32,500 nucleotides of DNA. Source: Candidatus Magasanikiibacteriota bacterium. GTDB taxonomy: Bacteria; Patescibacteriota; Patescibacteriia; Magasanikbacterales; GWA2-37-8. The notes beneath the pieces were generated by a model. It saw only the letters and a list, made by a program, of their open reading frames with translations, searched no databases and was not told the DNA's origin. Location: assembly GCA_943359595.1 (NCBI GenBank), contig CALRIA010000007.1:1-32500 (forward strand), written 5' to 3'. Made by a program: the position numbers and the translations under genes. Below are positions 7,897-17,234 of this stretch, in pieces. Each line of letters starts with the position of its first letter. Position 1 is the first letter of the stretch.

Positions 7897-8187
7897 TTAT
7901 TCTATCGGTTCATCTTGTAGAACATTCTGGTATTGCTCAAAAAGGCCATGTGATTTTAATATACTAATGAGTGGGGCGTGTATATCGATTGAAGTAAATT
8001 TTTGTCCTAATAAATTTGCCTGTGTTTGTTCGATAAACAGTTTTAAAAATGTTTCTTCATTTTCCGCTGACCACTCTTTAAAATCGTCACTCGAGTGTCT
8101 ATTTTTAACTACATAAACACCGTTTTCTATACTAAATCCTATATAAAAGTCTGCAAGACTTATTTCATTTTTATTTTCTCGTGACAT
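7897..8187 (-). CDS. Hypothetical protein
   Basis: 96-aa ORF in operon-like position. Confidence 0.6.
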   Translation of the reverse strand: MSRENKNEISLADFYIGFSIENGVYVVKNRHSSDDFKEWSAENEETFLKLFIEQTQANLLGQKFTSIDIHAPLISILKSHGLFEQYQNVLQDEPIE

Positions 8188-8198
8188 ATTTAAAAATT

Positions 8199-8738
8199 TT
8201 ATTTTCCGACGTGATATTTTTTATCTTCTGAAGATAAATTTATAATTGCCTCACGTAATTTATCCGGACGATGTACATTGTGGATAATAAATTTTGGAAT
8301 TGGGCCAGCGGTTTGTAAGTAGATATTTCCGTAATTAAAAATTGTAGCCCAAAATCCATGAACTTCAGAAGTAACATCTTGGATCTGATAAAGATCTACT
8401 TCAGCTACTGTGCGAGCAAAAAGAGAAATTTGATGCACATCTACCAAACGATCGTTGGTTATAATCCAAGCATCTAAATAAAATTCAACAAAAAAAGAAT
8501 AGAAAAATAAAAACGTTGATAGATAATAAGCACTACCAGCAATTATCATAAGCGTGTAAGTATTGGGGTTTTGCATCGTGTTAGTAAAGGCAGAAGCAAA
8601 AAACCAGTATACTGCAATAGGAATTAGCAATATGGCAATAAAAATTGCTAAATATGGAAAAAAAGTAACTCCATGTCGTCTCAACACATATTCTACTTTT
8701 TCATAACTTTTAATTTTTACTATAGATTTTATATTCAT
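8199..8738 (-). CDS. PH domain-containing membrane protein (bPH2-like)
   Basis: Two TM helices then 'WIITNDRLVDVHQISLFARTVAEVDLYQIQDVTSEVHGFWATIFNYGNIYLQTAG'. Confidence 0.75.
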   Translation of the reverse strand: MNIKSIVKIKSYEKVEYVLRRHGVTFFPYLAIFIAILLIPIAVYWFFASAFTNTMQNPNTYTLMIIAGSAYYLSTFLFFYSFFVEFYLDAWIITNDRLVDVHQISLFARTVAEVDLYQIQDVTSEVHGFWATIFNYGNIYLQTAGPIPKFIIHNVHRPDKLREAIINLSSEDKKYHVGK

Positions 8739-8741
8739 ATT

Positions 8742-9047
8742 CTAAAAATTAGCAGAAGTTAAGGCGCTTGAAACCCAGTCACTATTCCAAAGAGTTAGCG
8801 GTTGTCTCCAATCAACTTCATTTAATAATATGAAAGTAAAAAATATAGTCGCAACAACAAGTGTGATTATTAGAAAAGTTGTAAAAAAACTTACCACAGT
8901 CAACGCTCCATTATGATATAGATGTGAAAAATTTATAAAAGAAAAAATTCCGAGAATTGATATATAAGCTAAATAAATAAAAAGTATAATGTAAAGTGGA
9001 ATAGTGATTATCATATTATAATAATGTTTGATTTTTGATCTGATCAA
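8742..9047 (-). CDS. Hypothetical membrane protein
   Basis: Hydrophobic ORF overlapping the 3' end of ruvB. Confidence 0.5.
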   Translation of the reverse strand: MIRSKIKHYYNMIITIPLYIILFIYLAYISILGIFSFINFSHLYHNGALTVVSFFTTFLIITLVVATIFFTFILLNEVDWRQPLTLWNSDWVSSALTSANF

Positions 9048-10047
9048 AACCTAAATGAGCATAGGCGGCGGGGGTGGCTTTGCGACCGCGTGGCGTGCGT
9101 TCTAAAAAACCTATCTGTAATAAAAATGGTTCGTATATATCTTCGATGGTATCCATTTCTTCGGCGACGGCAGCGGCTAAAGTGTTGAGCCCGACTGGTC
9201 CACCGTTGAATTTTTCAATCATGGTGGTGAGCAGTAGGCGGTCAATTTCATCTAGTCCAAATTCATCGATTGCGAGCATCGCCATCGTGTCGCTGACAAT
9301 TTTTTTATCAATCGATTCCTGATTGTTTACCTGAGCAAAATCACGGGCGCGTTTTAATAAACGATTGGCGATACGTGGAGTGCGACGGGCACGTTGAGCG
9401 ATGAGAATGGATCCGTCTGGTTCCAATTTAGTTTTTAATAAAATGGCGTTGCGGTTTACAATAGTTTCAATATCGCTATGTTCGTAAAAATTTAAATGAA
9501 AGATATGACCAAAACGATCGCGTAGTGGTCCGGGTAATAAACTCATTTTAGTAGTAGCACCAATCAAAGTAAATTTTTCTAGTGGCATACGGATGGTGCG
9601 GGCGGCTGGACCTTGGCCGATGATAATATCAAGAGCATAATCTTCTAAAGCAGGATAGAGCACCTCAGCAATAGTTTTGTTGATGCGATGAATTTCGTCG
9701 ATAAATAAAATATCGCCTCGTTGTAAATTGGAAAGAATCGCGGCGAGATCACCGACTTTTTCTAAAACTGGGCCAGAAGTTACTTTAATATTGCCACCCA
9801 TTTCGCGGGCGATGATATGAGCTAAAGTTGTTTTACCCAATCCCGGATTTCCATACAATAAAACATGTTCCAAAACATCATTACGCACTTTAGCTGCCGC
9901 GATGGAGACATTCAAATTTTTTTTAATTTGGGTTTGACCAACAAAATCAGTTAAAAGTTCCGGTCGTAAAGTGACTTCGAGAACAGTTTCTTCGACAGCA
10001 CTTTCGGAATTTACCAATCTATTTTCTGTTTGATTTTCTTCTATCAT
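9016..10047 (-). CDS. ruvB: Holliday junction branch migration helicase RuvB
   Basis: LRPELLTDFVGQTQIKKNL, LLYGNPGLGKTTLAHIIA, DEIHRINK, IGATTKMSLLPGPLRDRFG; likely start ATG 10047. Confidence 0.97.
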   Translation of the reverse strand: MIEENQTENRLVNSESAVEETVLEVTLRPELLTDFVGQTQIKKNLNVSIAAAKVRNDVLEHVLLYGNPGLGKTTLAHIIAREMGGNIKVTSGPVLEKVGDLAAILSNLQRGDILFIDEIHRINKTIAEVLYPALEDYALDIIIGQGPAARTIRMPLEKFTLIGATTKMSLLPGPLRDRFGHIFHLNFYEHSDIETIVNRNAILLKTKLEPDGSILIAQRARRTPRIANRLLKRARDFAQVNNQESIDKKIVSDTMAMLAIDEFGLDEIDRLLLTTMIEKFNGGPVGLNTLAAAVAEEMDTIEDIYEPFLLQIGFLERTPRGRKATPAAYAHLGFDQIKNQTLL

Positions 10048-10087
10048 AATGATATTATTATACTTAATAGCTAACTTAAAGTCCAAT

Positions 10088-10558
10088 ATGTCTGAGTTTC
10101 AAACACAAAATACGGAATGGCGAAAACATAACACGGCTGAGGGGCGTGAATTGAAAATGGAAAATAAGGAAAAGGCACCGGATGACCAAGAAAAAAAAGC
10201 GGCTGCCAGAGAACGCGCCGAAGTGGTAAGCAAGGAAGTGAAAAGCACTCAAAAACAGATGCAAAATATCATGGCCAACATGCAACAGGTGATAAAAACT
10301 GTGCAGGCGATCCGAGCTCAGTTGCAATTGTCGAGTGATGGATCAATCCCATCAGTACAGAGAGATGAAAAAAATATTGAAATTTTAAAAAATAAACTGG
10401 CCAACTTGCGCGGTGAGTTGGGTGATTTGCGATCGGCTTTAGTTGTTGAATTAAAAAAAGAACTTATTAAAAATAATAAAAATTTAGTTGATCAAGATGC
10501 TAAAAGTGAGGCAGAAAATCAGGCCGATCAAGTGCTTTCTGAATTGGGATTGAAATAA
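10088..10558 (+). CDS. Hypothetical coiled-coil protein
   Basis: Charged/heptad-rich 156 aa ORF from ATG 10088, followed by terminator. Confidence 0.6.
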   Translation: MSEFQTQNTEWRKHNTAEGRELKMENKEKAPDDQEKKAAARERAEVVSKEVKSTQKQMQNIMANMQQVIKTVQAIRAQLQLSSDGSIPSVQRDEKNIEILKNKLANLRGELGDLRSALVVELKKELIKNNKNLVDQDAKSEAENQADQVLSELGLK

Positions 10559-10600
10559 AAAAATAGTAGTGGTGCATGATACGTTAATGGTTTGTGGATA

Positions 10601-10624
10601 ACTCGCGAATACGCGAGTTTTTTG
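10601..10624 (+). terminator. Rho-independent terminator
   Basis: actcgcg-aata-cgcgagttttttg. Confidence 0.8.
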
Positions 10625-10640
10625 TTTAGATCTGGCACAT

Positions 10641-10669
10641 TTGGCAGGCATTTTGCGATGTGGTATAAT
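10641..10669 (+). promoter_or_regulatory. Sigma70-like promoter of class II RNR
   Basis: TTGGCA-17 nt-TATAAT. Confidence 0.8.
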
Positions 10670-10688
10670 AAGTCCACTCAAGAGGGTA

Positions 10689-10736
10689 ATACTATATCTA
10701 GTGTTTAAATAAAGATTTCAACACTATCAGTAGTAT
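10689..10736 (+). promoter_or_regulatory. Tandem NrdR-like boxes
   Basis: ATACTATATCTAGTGT (10689-10704) and ACACTATCAGTAGTAT (10721-10736), 32 bp start-to-start, upstream of nrdJ. Confidence 0.7.
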
Positions 10737-10769
10737 TAGACGCGATATTAAATCATAATCCTTTTTAAT

Positions 10770-13700
10770 ATGCAGACTGCCATTGCGACTAAAACTTTTA
10801 AATTAGATAAAGACTTCCAATATCCTGATGGCGCCATGCATTTTCCTCGTCACTATACCAAAGATGGTGTCAGTCCTTTTGATATGTTTACTTATGTGGT
10901 TCGTCCTTCAGTAATTCGCGAACCAAGTGGTAAATTGATTTTTGAAATGAATGATGTTGAAGTGCCAAAACAATGGTCTCAAGTGGCCACTGATATTTTG
11001 GCTCAAAAATATTTCCGCAAAGCTGGCGTGCCACAATATGACGATAATGGTCTACCAAAATTAAACATGGATGGCACTCCAATTTTAGGTCCAGAAAAAA
11101 GTGTGAAACAAGTCGCTCATCGTTTGGCTGGTACTTGGAGATATTGGGGGGAGAAGTATGGCTATTTTGCTAGTGCCAAAGATGCTCAAGTATTTTATGA
11201 AGAGCTGGTGTACATGATTATCAATCAAATGGTGGCCCCAAACTCACCACAATGGTTTAATACTGGTTTGTATTGGGCTTACGGCATCAACGGTCCGGCC
11301 CAAGGTCATCACTATGTTGATCCAGATACTGGTGTATTGACTCGCGCTACGGATTCTTATTCTCACCCTCAACCACACGCTTGTTTTATCCAATCCGTAA
11401 AAGATGATTTGGTAAATGAAGGTGGAATCATGGATTTATGGGTGCGTGAAGCTCGTTTATTTAAATATGGTAGTGGTACTGGCACCAATTTTTCCAGTCT
11501 TCGTGGTTTTGGTGAAAAACTTTCTGGTGGCGGACAGTCTTCTGGTCTGATGAGCTGGTTAAAAATCGGTGATCGCGCCGCTGGGGCGATAAAATCTGGT
11601 GGCACTACTCGTCGCGCCGCTAAAATGTGTGTGTTAAATATTGATCATCCGGATATTGAAGAGTTTGTTGGTTGGAAAGTAAAAGAAGAAGATAAAGTTG
11701 CCGCTTTAATCGCGGCTGGGTATGAGGGCGGTTATGAAGGTGAAGCTTATTTGACTATTTCTGGTCAGAATTCTAATAATTCTGTTCGCATTACTCATGA
11801 TTTCATGGAGGCAATGGTCAAAGACAATGGTTGGGATTTGCGTTGGCGTACTGATGGACGATCTTGTAAAAAATTGAAAGCTCGTGATCTTTGGGATAAA
11901 ATTGCTTATGCCGCATGGCGTTGTGCTGATCCTGGATTGCAATTTGATACCACTATTAATGATTGGCATACTTGTCCTGCATCTGGCAGTATCAATGCTT
12001 CCAATCCTTGTAGTGAATATATGTTTTTGGATGATACGGCTTGTAATTTGGCTTCGATAAATTTGGCACATTATTATGATCCGGAAACTTCTACTTTTGA
12101 TATTACCGGTTTTAAATATACTACGCGTGTCTGGACAGTGGTTCTTGAAATTAGTATTTTAATGGCTCAATTTCCTAGTGCAGAAATTGCTCAAAATAGT
12201 TATGATTTTCGTACATTAGGTTTGGGTTATGCCAATATTGGTAGTTTGTTGATGACTGCTGGAGTTGCTTATGATTCACCAGAGGCCTTGGCTTTTGCTG
12301 GTACAGTTACTGCACTAATGACCGCCGAATCTTATTCTACTTCCGCTGAAATGGCTAGCTATTTGGGCACTTTTAACAAATATAGCGAAAATCGTGACAA
12401 CATGTTGCGTGTTATGCGTAATCATCGTCGGGCGGTATTTAATGTGCGTGAAGACGAATATGAGGATCTGGCGGTAAAACCAGTTGGGATTGATCCACAA
12501 TTTGCTCCTGCCTACCTATTGGCGGCGGCTCGTGAAAGTTGGAATCGCACTTTGGAGATGGGTGAAAAATATGGTTTTAGAAATGCTCAAACTACTTTAT
12601 TGGCACCTACCGGTACAATTGGTTTATTGATGGATTGTGCCACTACTGGTGTGGAGCCAGATTTTGCTTTGGTGAAATTTAAAAAATTAGCTGGTGGTGG
12701 ATATTTTAAGATTGTGAATGAGTCTGTGCCGGTCGCTTTGAAAACTTTGGGTTATAAGGAAAATGAAGTGATCGATATCGTCGATTATCTTAAAGGACGG
12801 GCAACTCTTGTAGGTTCACCAGTTATTAACCATGAAAGTTTGATGGCCAAGGGTTTGACCAAAGAAGAGTTGGAAAAAATTGAAAAATCATTGGCTGGAG
12901 CATTTGAATTGCAATTTGCTCTCAACGCTTGGACTTTGGGTGAAGATGTACTCAAACGTTTAGGTTTTTCTAGTGAACAATTTTTGGACACTAACTTCAA
13001 TTTTCTTAAAGCGCTTGGTTTTACTGATGATGAAATTGAAAAAGCCAATGAATATGTCTGTGGTGCTATGGCCATTGAAGGGGCGCCATATCTAAAAGTA
13101 GAACATTATAAAGTATTTGATACTGCTAACAAAAATGGCAAAAAAGGAAAACGCTTTATTCATTATTTGGGTCACATTCGCATGATGGCCGCGGTGCAAC
13201 CATTTTTGTCTGGAGCTATTTCCAAAACTATCAACATGCCAAATGAAGCTACACTTGAAGATGTGAAGATTGCCTATATGGCTTCTTGGAAGTTGGGTTT
13301 GAAAGCTAACGCTATTTATCGTGATGGTTGTAAAATGTCTCAACCGTTGGCTAGTAAATCTGAGACCAAAAAAGAGGAAGTAAAGGTGGAAGAAACTGTT
13401 GAAGTTAAAGCAGAAACAAGAACAGAAGAAAAATCCGTCAAAACTTTTGCTCTTTCCAATCAAGAACAGACCATCATCAATCAATTGGTGGGAGTTGATC
13501 AAGCTCAGATGACTTATGCGCATGATGGTAGCACTCAAGGTACCAAGATTTATATTCACGGAGAGCAACGTAGAATGCCATACAAACGTAGTGGCCTGAC
13601 AATTAAGGCGAAAGTGGCTGGACAGAAAATTTTCTTACGTACGGGCGAATATCCAGATGGTCGCTTGGGTGAAGTATTTATAGATATGTATCGTGAGGGG

Positions 13701-14267
13701 GCAGCTTTCCGCAGTATGTTAAATTTATTTGCTATTTCTATTTCAACTGGTTTGCAATATGGTATTCCTCTTGAAGAATACGTTGATAAATTTACTTTTA
13801 CTAGATTTGAACCAGCTGGCATGACTGACCATCCTAATGTTCGTTCCTGTACTTCAATTGTGGATTTTGTTTTCCGAGTATTGGGAATGGAATATCTTGG
13901 ACGTACTGATTTTGTACAGGTCAAACCAACCGGCATCCAAAAAAATCGTGTACAGCAATTGGAAAAATTATTAGCAGAAGCGCGTGGTCAAAAAACTATG
14001 AGTTTTGATGATACTGCCGATGAAGTAGAAAAAGAAAAATTAGCTCTACAAGAACAGGAAGAAGATTTGGAAGATGAAGTAGCCAGTTTAATCACTTTGA
14101 CAAAATTAGAAAAAAAAGCGGAAATTGTAGCTACGACTGCCGCTGATCAAATGCTATCTGGAATGATGGGAGATGCACCGCCTTGTCCTACTTGTGGACA
14201 TATAACTATTCGTAGCGGTAGTTGCTATAAATGCCTCAATTGCGGAAGTACTACTGGGTGCAGTTAA
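10770..14267 (+). CDS. nrdJ: Vitamin B12-dependent (class II) ribonucleoside-diphosphate reductase
   Basis: NSPQWFNTG, GSGTGTNFSSLR, NPCSEY, ACNLASINL, C-terminal TSCPD-like and zinc-ribbon CPTCGH...CLNCGSTTGCS. Confidence 0.95.
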   Translation: MQTAIATKTFKLDKDFQYPDGAMHFPRHYTKDGVSPFDMFTYVVRPSVIREPSGKLIFEMNDVEVPKQWSQVATDILAQKYFRKAGVPQYDDNGLPKLNMDGTPILGPEKSVKQVAHRLAGTWRYWGEKYGYFASAKDAQVFYEELVYMIINQMVAPNSPQWFNTGLYWAYGINGPAQGHHYVDPDTGVLTRATDSYSHPQPHACFIQSVKDDLVNEGGIMDLWVREARLFKYGSGTGTNFSSLRGFGEKLSGGGQSSGLMSWLKIGDRAAGAIKSGGTTRRAAKMCVLNIDHPDIEEFVGWKVKEEDKVAALIAAGYEGGYEGEAYLTISGQNSNNSVRITHDFMEAMVKDNGWDLRWRTDGRSCKKLKARDLWDKIAYAAWRCADPGLQFDTTINDWHTCPASGSINASNPCSEYMFLDDTACNLASINLAHYYDPETSTFDITGFKYTTRVWTVVLEISILMAQFPSAEIAQNSYDFRTLGLGYANIGSLLMTAGVAYDSPEALAFAGTVTALMTAESYSTSAEMASYLGTFNKYSENRDNMLRVMRNHRRAVFNVREDEYEDLAVKPVGIDPQFAPAYLLAAARESWNRTLEMGEKYGFRNAQTTLLAPTGTIGLLMDCATTGVEPDFALVKFKKLAGGGYFKIVNESVPVALKTLGYKENEVIDIVDYLKGRATLVGSPVINHESLMAKGLTKEELEKIEKSLAGAFELQFALNAWTLGEDVLKRLGFSSEQFLDTNFNFLKALGFTDDEIEKANEYVCGAMAIEGAPYLKVEHYKVFDTANKNGKKGKRFIHYLGHIRMMAAVQPFLSGAISKTINMPNEATLEDVKIAYMASWKLGLKANAIYRDGCKMSQPLASKSETKKEEVKVEETVEVKAETRTEEKSVKTFALSNQEQTIINQLVGVDQAQMTYAHDGSTQGTKIYIHGEQRRMPYKRSGLTIKAKVAGQKIFLRTGEYPDGRLGEVFIDMYREGAAFRSMLNLFAISISTGLQYGIPLEEYVDKFTFTRFEPAGMTDHPNVRSCTSIVDFVFRVLGMEYLGRTDFVQVKPTGIQKNRVQQLEKLLAEARGQKTMSFDDTADEVEKEKLALQEQEEDLEDEVASLITLTKLEKKAEIVATTAADQMLSGMMGDAPPCPTCGHITIRSGSCYKCLNCGSTTGCS

Positions 14268-14280
14268 AAAGCTTGTAGCG

Positions 14281-14313
14281 GATCCTACCTCGAAAAGGTA
14301 GGATCTTTTATTT
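14281..14313 (+). terminator. Rho-independent terminator after nrdJ
   Basis: gatcctacct-cgaaa-aggtaggatcttttattt. Confidence 0.8.
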
Positions 14314-14363
14314 GCTTTTATTTTTTTCTTTTGTTAATATAAGTTTCTATAAAACTTAAAATT

Positions 14364-14903
14364 ATGATTAAAATTTATACTAAAACTGGTGACACTGGAG
14401 AATCTTCTTTGCTTGGTGGAAAACGTGTTACTAAAGATTGTATTACTCTACAAGTGATTGGAGAAATCGATGAACTTAATTCTAAATTGGGTGAAGTGAT
14501 AGCCCATCTTTGGGAAGAAGAACCGGCTCAATTTTTAAAAAAAATTCAACGGGATCTATTTAAAACTGGTGCTGAAATTGCCTCTTTGCAGACTGAATTT
14601 AATTCTAAAATAACAAAGATAGAGCAAGTAGAAATTGAGGAATTAGAGAATAATATTGATGCCTTTGCTGAACAATTGCCAGAGTTAGTTAATTTTATTT
14701 TACCTGGTGGAAATTTATCGGGAGCTCATTTACATCATGCTCGTACTATTTGTCGTCGAGTTGAACGAGTGTTGGTAGCTCTGGGAAAAGAAAAGGAAGT
14801 GCGCCCAGAATTATATAAATATTTTAACAGACTGAGTGATTATTTTTTTACTGCGGCTCGGTGGATAAATTGGCATGATGGTGTGGAGGAATATAAAGTT
14901 TAG
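14364..14903 (+). CDS. Cob(I)yrinic acid a,c-diamide adenosyltransferase (PduO/MMAB type)
   Basis: 'IYTKTGDTGESSLLGGKRVTKD', 'LNSKLGE', 'LPGGNLSGAHLHHARTICRRVER'. Confidence 0.92.
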   Translation: MIKIYTKTGDTGESSLLGGKRVTKDCITLQVIGEIDELNSKLGEVIAHLWEEEPAQFLKKIQRDLFKTGAEIASLQTEFNSKITKIEQVEIEELENNIDAFAEQLPELVNFILPGGNLSGAHLHHARTICRRVERVLVALGKEKEVRPELYKYFNRLSDYFFTAARWINWHDGVEEYKV

Positions 14904-14943
14904 GTTTTTATCAATAGTTTTTTTTATTCACATTTTGATAGAC

Positions 14944-14972
14944 TTGACATAGTAGTTTTTTAAAACTACAAT
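14944..14972 (+). promoter_or_regulatory. Consensus sigma70-like promoter
   Basis: TTGACA-17 nt-TACAAT; predicted TSS ~14979. Confidence 0.75.
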
Positions 14973-14978
14973 GAACAT

Positions 14979-15146
14979 TACTTTTCTCTATAGAGTTGCG
15001 ACAGATTTGATGTTTCAATCGGATCGGATTTTGAAAGCATTCTCTCTCCATTTCCACTATGCTTCGGTATCTTGGAATGGCGTTTTCTACATTTGATTCG
15101 CTAATTAATACATGCAGATCTGCTCGCAGCTCTGTGGAGAAAAGAA
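14979..15146 (+). ncRNA. Structured ncRNA, 6S-RNA-like architecture (candidate)
   Basis: Closing stem 14981-15006 / 15118-15144 (26 bp: 23 Watson-Crick + 3 G.U, one 1-nt bulge), extendable inward; large internal loops; apical hairpin with UUCG tetraloop (~15057-15068); begins at TSS of consensus promoter. Confidence 0.65.
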
Positions 15147-15152
15147 AAAATT

Positions 15153-15233
15153 GCCCAGGTGGTGTAATGGTAGCCACGCAGGACTTAAAATCCTGTTCCT
15201 TCGGGAGTGCGGGTCCGAGTCCCGCCCTGGGCA
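15153..15233 (+). tRNA. tRNA-Leu (TAA)
   Basis: gcccagg...cctgggc acceptor, loop CTTAAAA, long variable arm, GGTCCGAGTCC T-arm. Confidence 0.95.
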
Positions 15234-15331
15234 CAAATTAAAATAACGCATTAAATATGTGTTATTTTAATTTTAAATTAATAAGTGATATACTATCGGC
15301 ATATTTGTATTTGTAAAATTAAATTTTTATC

Positions 15332-15763
15332 ATGAAAAATATCGGATTTTTATTTGCTATTAGTGCGGCTATAGGTTGGGGTTTGGTGTACGCTATTGAT
15401 CAAAGAATTTTAACAAAAATTTCGCCTTTGACAATCATGTTGATCAACTCGGCTTTGACCGTTGTGATAGTTTTGCCGTTTTTATTTTTTGAAAAAAATA
15501 CTGTGAGAGATTTGTCGTCAATGAATAAAATGAATTGGCTGTTATTTATTGTGGCGATGATCTTGACCGTCGTGTCCAATTTTTTAATTTTGTCCGGTGT
15601 AAAATTATTAGGTGCTTCTCCGGCGGCGATTTTGGAGATTGCTTATCCATTTTTTGTAGTTTTGTTTAGTTTTTTGTTGTTTGGACAAACTGTTAGTTGG
15701 TATTTTGTTTTGGGTTCGTTGTTGATTTTTGCTGGATCAGCTGTAATAATTGTAACTAGTTAA
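15332..15763 (+). CDS. EamA/DMT-like small membrane transporter
   Basis: 143 aa, four TM helices, 'GWGLVYAIDQRIL', 'LGASPAAILEIAYPFFVVLFS'. Confidence 0.7.
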   Translation: MKNIGFLFAISAAIGWGLVYAIDQRILTKISPLTIMLINSALTVVIVLPFLFFEKNTVRDLSSMNKMNWLLFIVAMILTVVSNFLILSGVKLLGASPAAILEIAYPFFVVLFSFLLFGQTVSWYFVLGSLLIFAGSAVIIVTS

Positions 15764-15779
15764 AATTATTAATATTTTT

Positions 15780-16646
15780 ATGTCAAAAGATAAATACACC
15801 GCCGTGTGGGTATCACATACCTCAATATCGGATTTTTTGAAATGTCCGCGGGCTTATTATCTGAAAAATATTTATCGTGATCCTCAAACTAAACATAAGA
15901 TAAAATTAATGTCGCCAGCTTTGGCATTGGGACAAAGTGTACATGAGGTGTTGGAATCTTTGTCGCAACTACCACGAGGCGGTCGTTTTAATGAGCCGTT
16001 ACCAACTAAATTTGAACGAGCGTGGGAAAAGATAAAAGGTGAAAAAGGCGGGTTTCCAAACGATGATACAGAATACCAATATAAAAAACGTGGACTTGAA
16101 ATGCTCGCTCGTGTCTACAACCATCCTGGTCCAATAAATAATCTATCGGTTAAAATCCAAATGGATTTACCATATTATTGGTTATCTGAAGAAGACAATA
16201 TTATTTTATGTGGCAAGGTAGATTGGCTTGAATATTTGCCAGACACTGACAGCGTTCATATTATTGATTTTAAAACTGGTAAAGTCCAAGAAGAAGAAAG
16301 TTCTTTGCAATTGCCAATTTATAGTTTATTGGTGGCAAAATGTCAAAAAAGAAAAACTACCAAAGCTAGCTATTGGTATTTAGCTGAAAATGATACTCTT
16401 ACAGAAAAATCATTACCAAATCTAGAGGAAGCAGAGAAAAAAATATTGGAGATTGCTAGGCAGATAAAAGTGGCTCGTCAGATTAATCGTTTTAAATGTC
16501 ATCATGAAGAAGGATGTTTTGCCTGTAAACCGTTTGAAGCTATTCTAAATAAAAAAGCTAAGTTGGTTGGCCAAGATGAATACGGAGCTGACGTTTATAT
16601 TATTGTTCAAACAGATGAGGAAAATAGAGAAGGGGAAATATTGTAA
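15780..16646 (+). CDS. PD-(D/E)XK nuclease family protein (RecB/AddB-like)
   Basis: 'SHTSISDFLKCPRAYYLKNI', 'GKVDWLE', 'IIDFKTGK', 'QLPIYSLL'. Confidence 0.85.
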   Translation: MSKDKYTAVWVSHTSISDFLKCPRAYYLKNIYRDPQTKHKIKLMSPALALGQSVHEVLESLSQLPRGGRFNEPLPTKFERAWEKIKGEKGGFPNDDTEYQYKKRGLEMLARVYNHPGPINNLSVKIQMDLPYYWLSEEDNIILCGKVDWLEYLPDTDSVHIIDFKTGKVQEEESSLQLPIYSLLVAKCQKRKTTKASYWYLAENDTLTEKSLPNLEEAEKKILEIARQIKVARQINRFKCHHEEGCFACKPFEAILNKKAKLVGQDEYGADVYIIVQTDEENREGEIL

Positions 16647-16648
16647 TT

Positions 16649-16714
16649 AAAAAACCACTCGCTACCGATGAGTTCAAAATTTTAAGCTCATTGGTATAGA
16701 CGAGTGGTTTTTTA
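16649..16714. terminator. Bidirectional terminator between convergent genes
   Basis: aaaaaaccactcg...cgagtggtttttt with inner taccgatgag/ctcattggta. Confidence 0.8.
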
Positions 16715-16758
16715 TAAGCCGCACCCCGACATAGTCGGGGGATGCTTAGATGCCTCCT

Positions 16759-17007
16759 TTATCTCTGCGATTTTTTGGATTGAGATTTGGCCTTGATTTT
16801 CAGAGCCGTTCCACCTACTACTCCGACGAAAAGGCTGAAAAACAGCCAAAGACCCCAACCAACCTGTTTGCGACTGAGAGCAAACTCATCACCACCTTTA
16901 TCAATTTGAATAGTGGTAGTGACCAAAAAAAAGACACACAGTGCAATTCCCAGTACGCCACCCCACGTAAGTAAGTGACCCAAAAGAAGTAAGTGCTTAG
17001 GTTTCAT
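16759..17007 (-). CDS. Small hypothetical membrane protein
   Basis: 82 aa, two TM segments, GGGAG upstream of ATG. Confidence 0.6.
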   Translation of the reverse strand: MKPKHLLLLGHLLTWGGVLGIALCVFFLVTTTIQIDKGGDEFALSRKQVGWGLWLFFSLFVGVVGGTALKIKAKSQSKKSQR

Positions 17008-17205
17008 TTTGTCTCCCAGAGTTGTCCGAAGTTGTCAAGACACAATGTAGCTTATTTTTTTGACAGTTGTCAATAACTATTGGTTAATATTTTATCTAAC
17101 TGTGGATAACTATAAGTTAATTTATATAAAATAAGCCTTTTTTTGCTTGTATATTAGCCAAAAATTGGCAAAAAACTTGACAATTTAATCATAACTACCA
17201 TCATT

Positions 17206-17234
17206 TGACAAAACTTCAAAATTGTATTATTATT
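17206..17234 (+). promoter_or_regulatory. Candidate rpoBC promoter
   Basis: TTGACA-17 nt-TATTAT, ~240 nt upstream of rpoB. Confidence 0.65.

Noticed and set aside
14911-15241. ORFs 14911..15234 (-) and 15059..15241 (+)
   Set aside because: They run through a tRNA-Leu and the structured RNA region; no SD or family resemblance.
16750-16974. 74-aa plus ORF opposite 16759..17007
   Set aside because: Minus-strand frame encodes a coherent membrane protein with SD; plus ORF is low-complexity shadow.
17095-17115. DnaA-box-like TGTGGATAA (also near 10593)
   Set aside because: Isolated 9-mers without clustering or neighbouring dnaA/dnaN; not enough for an origin.
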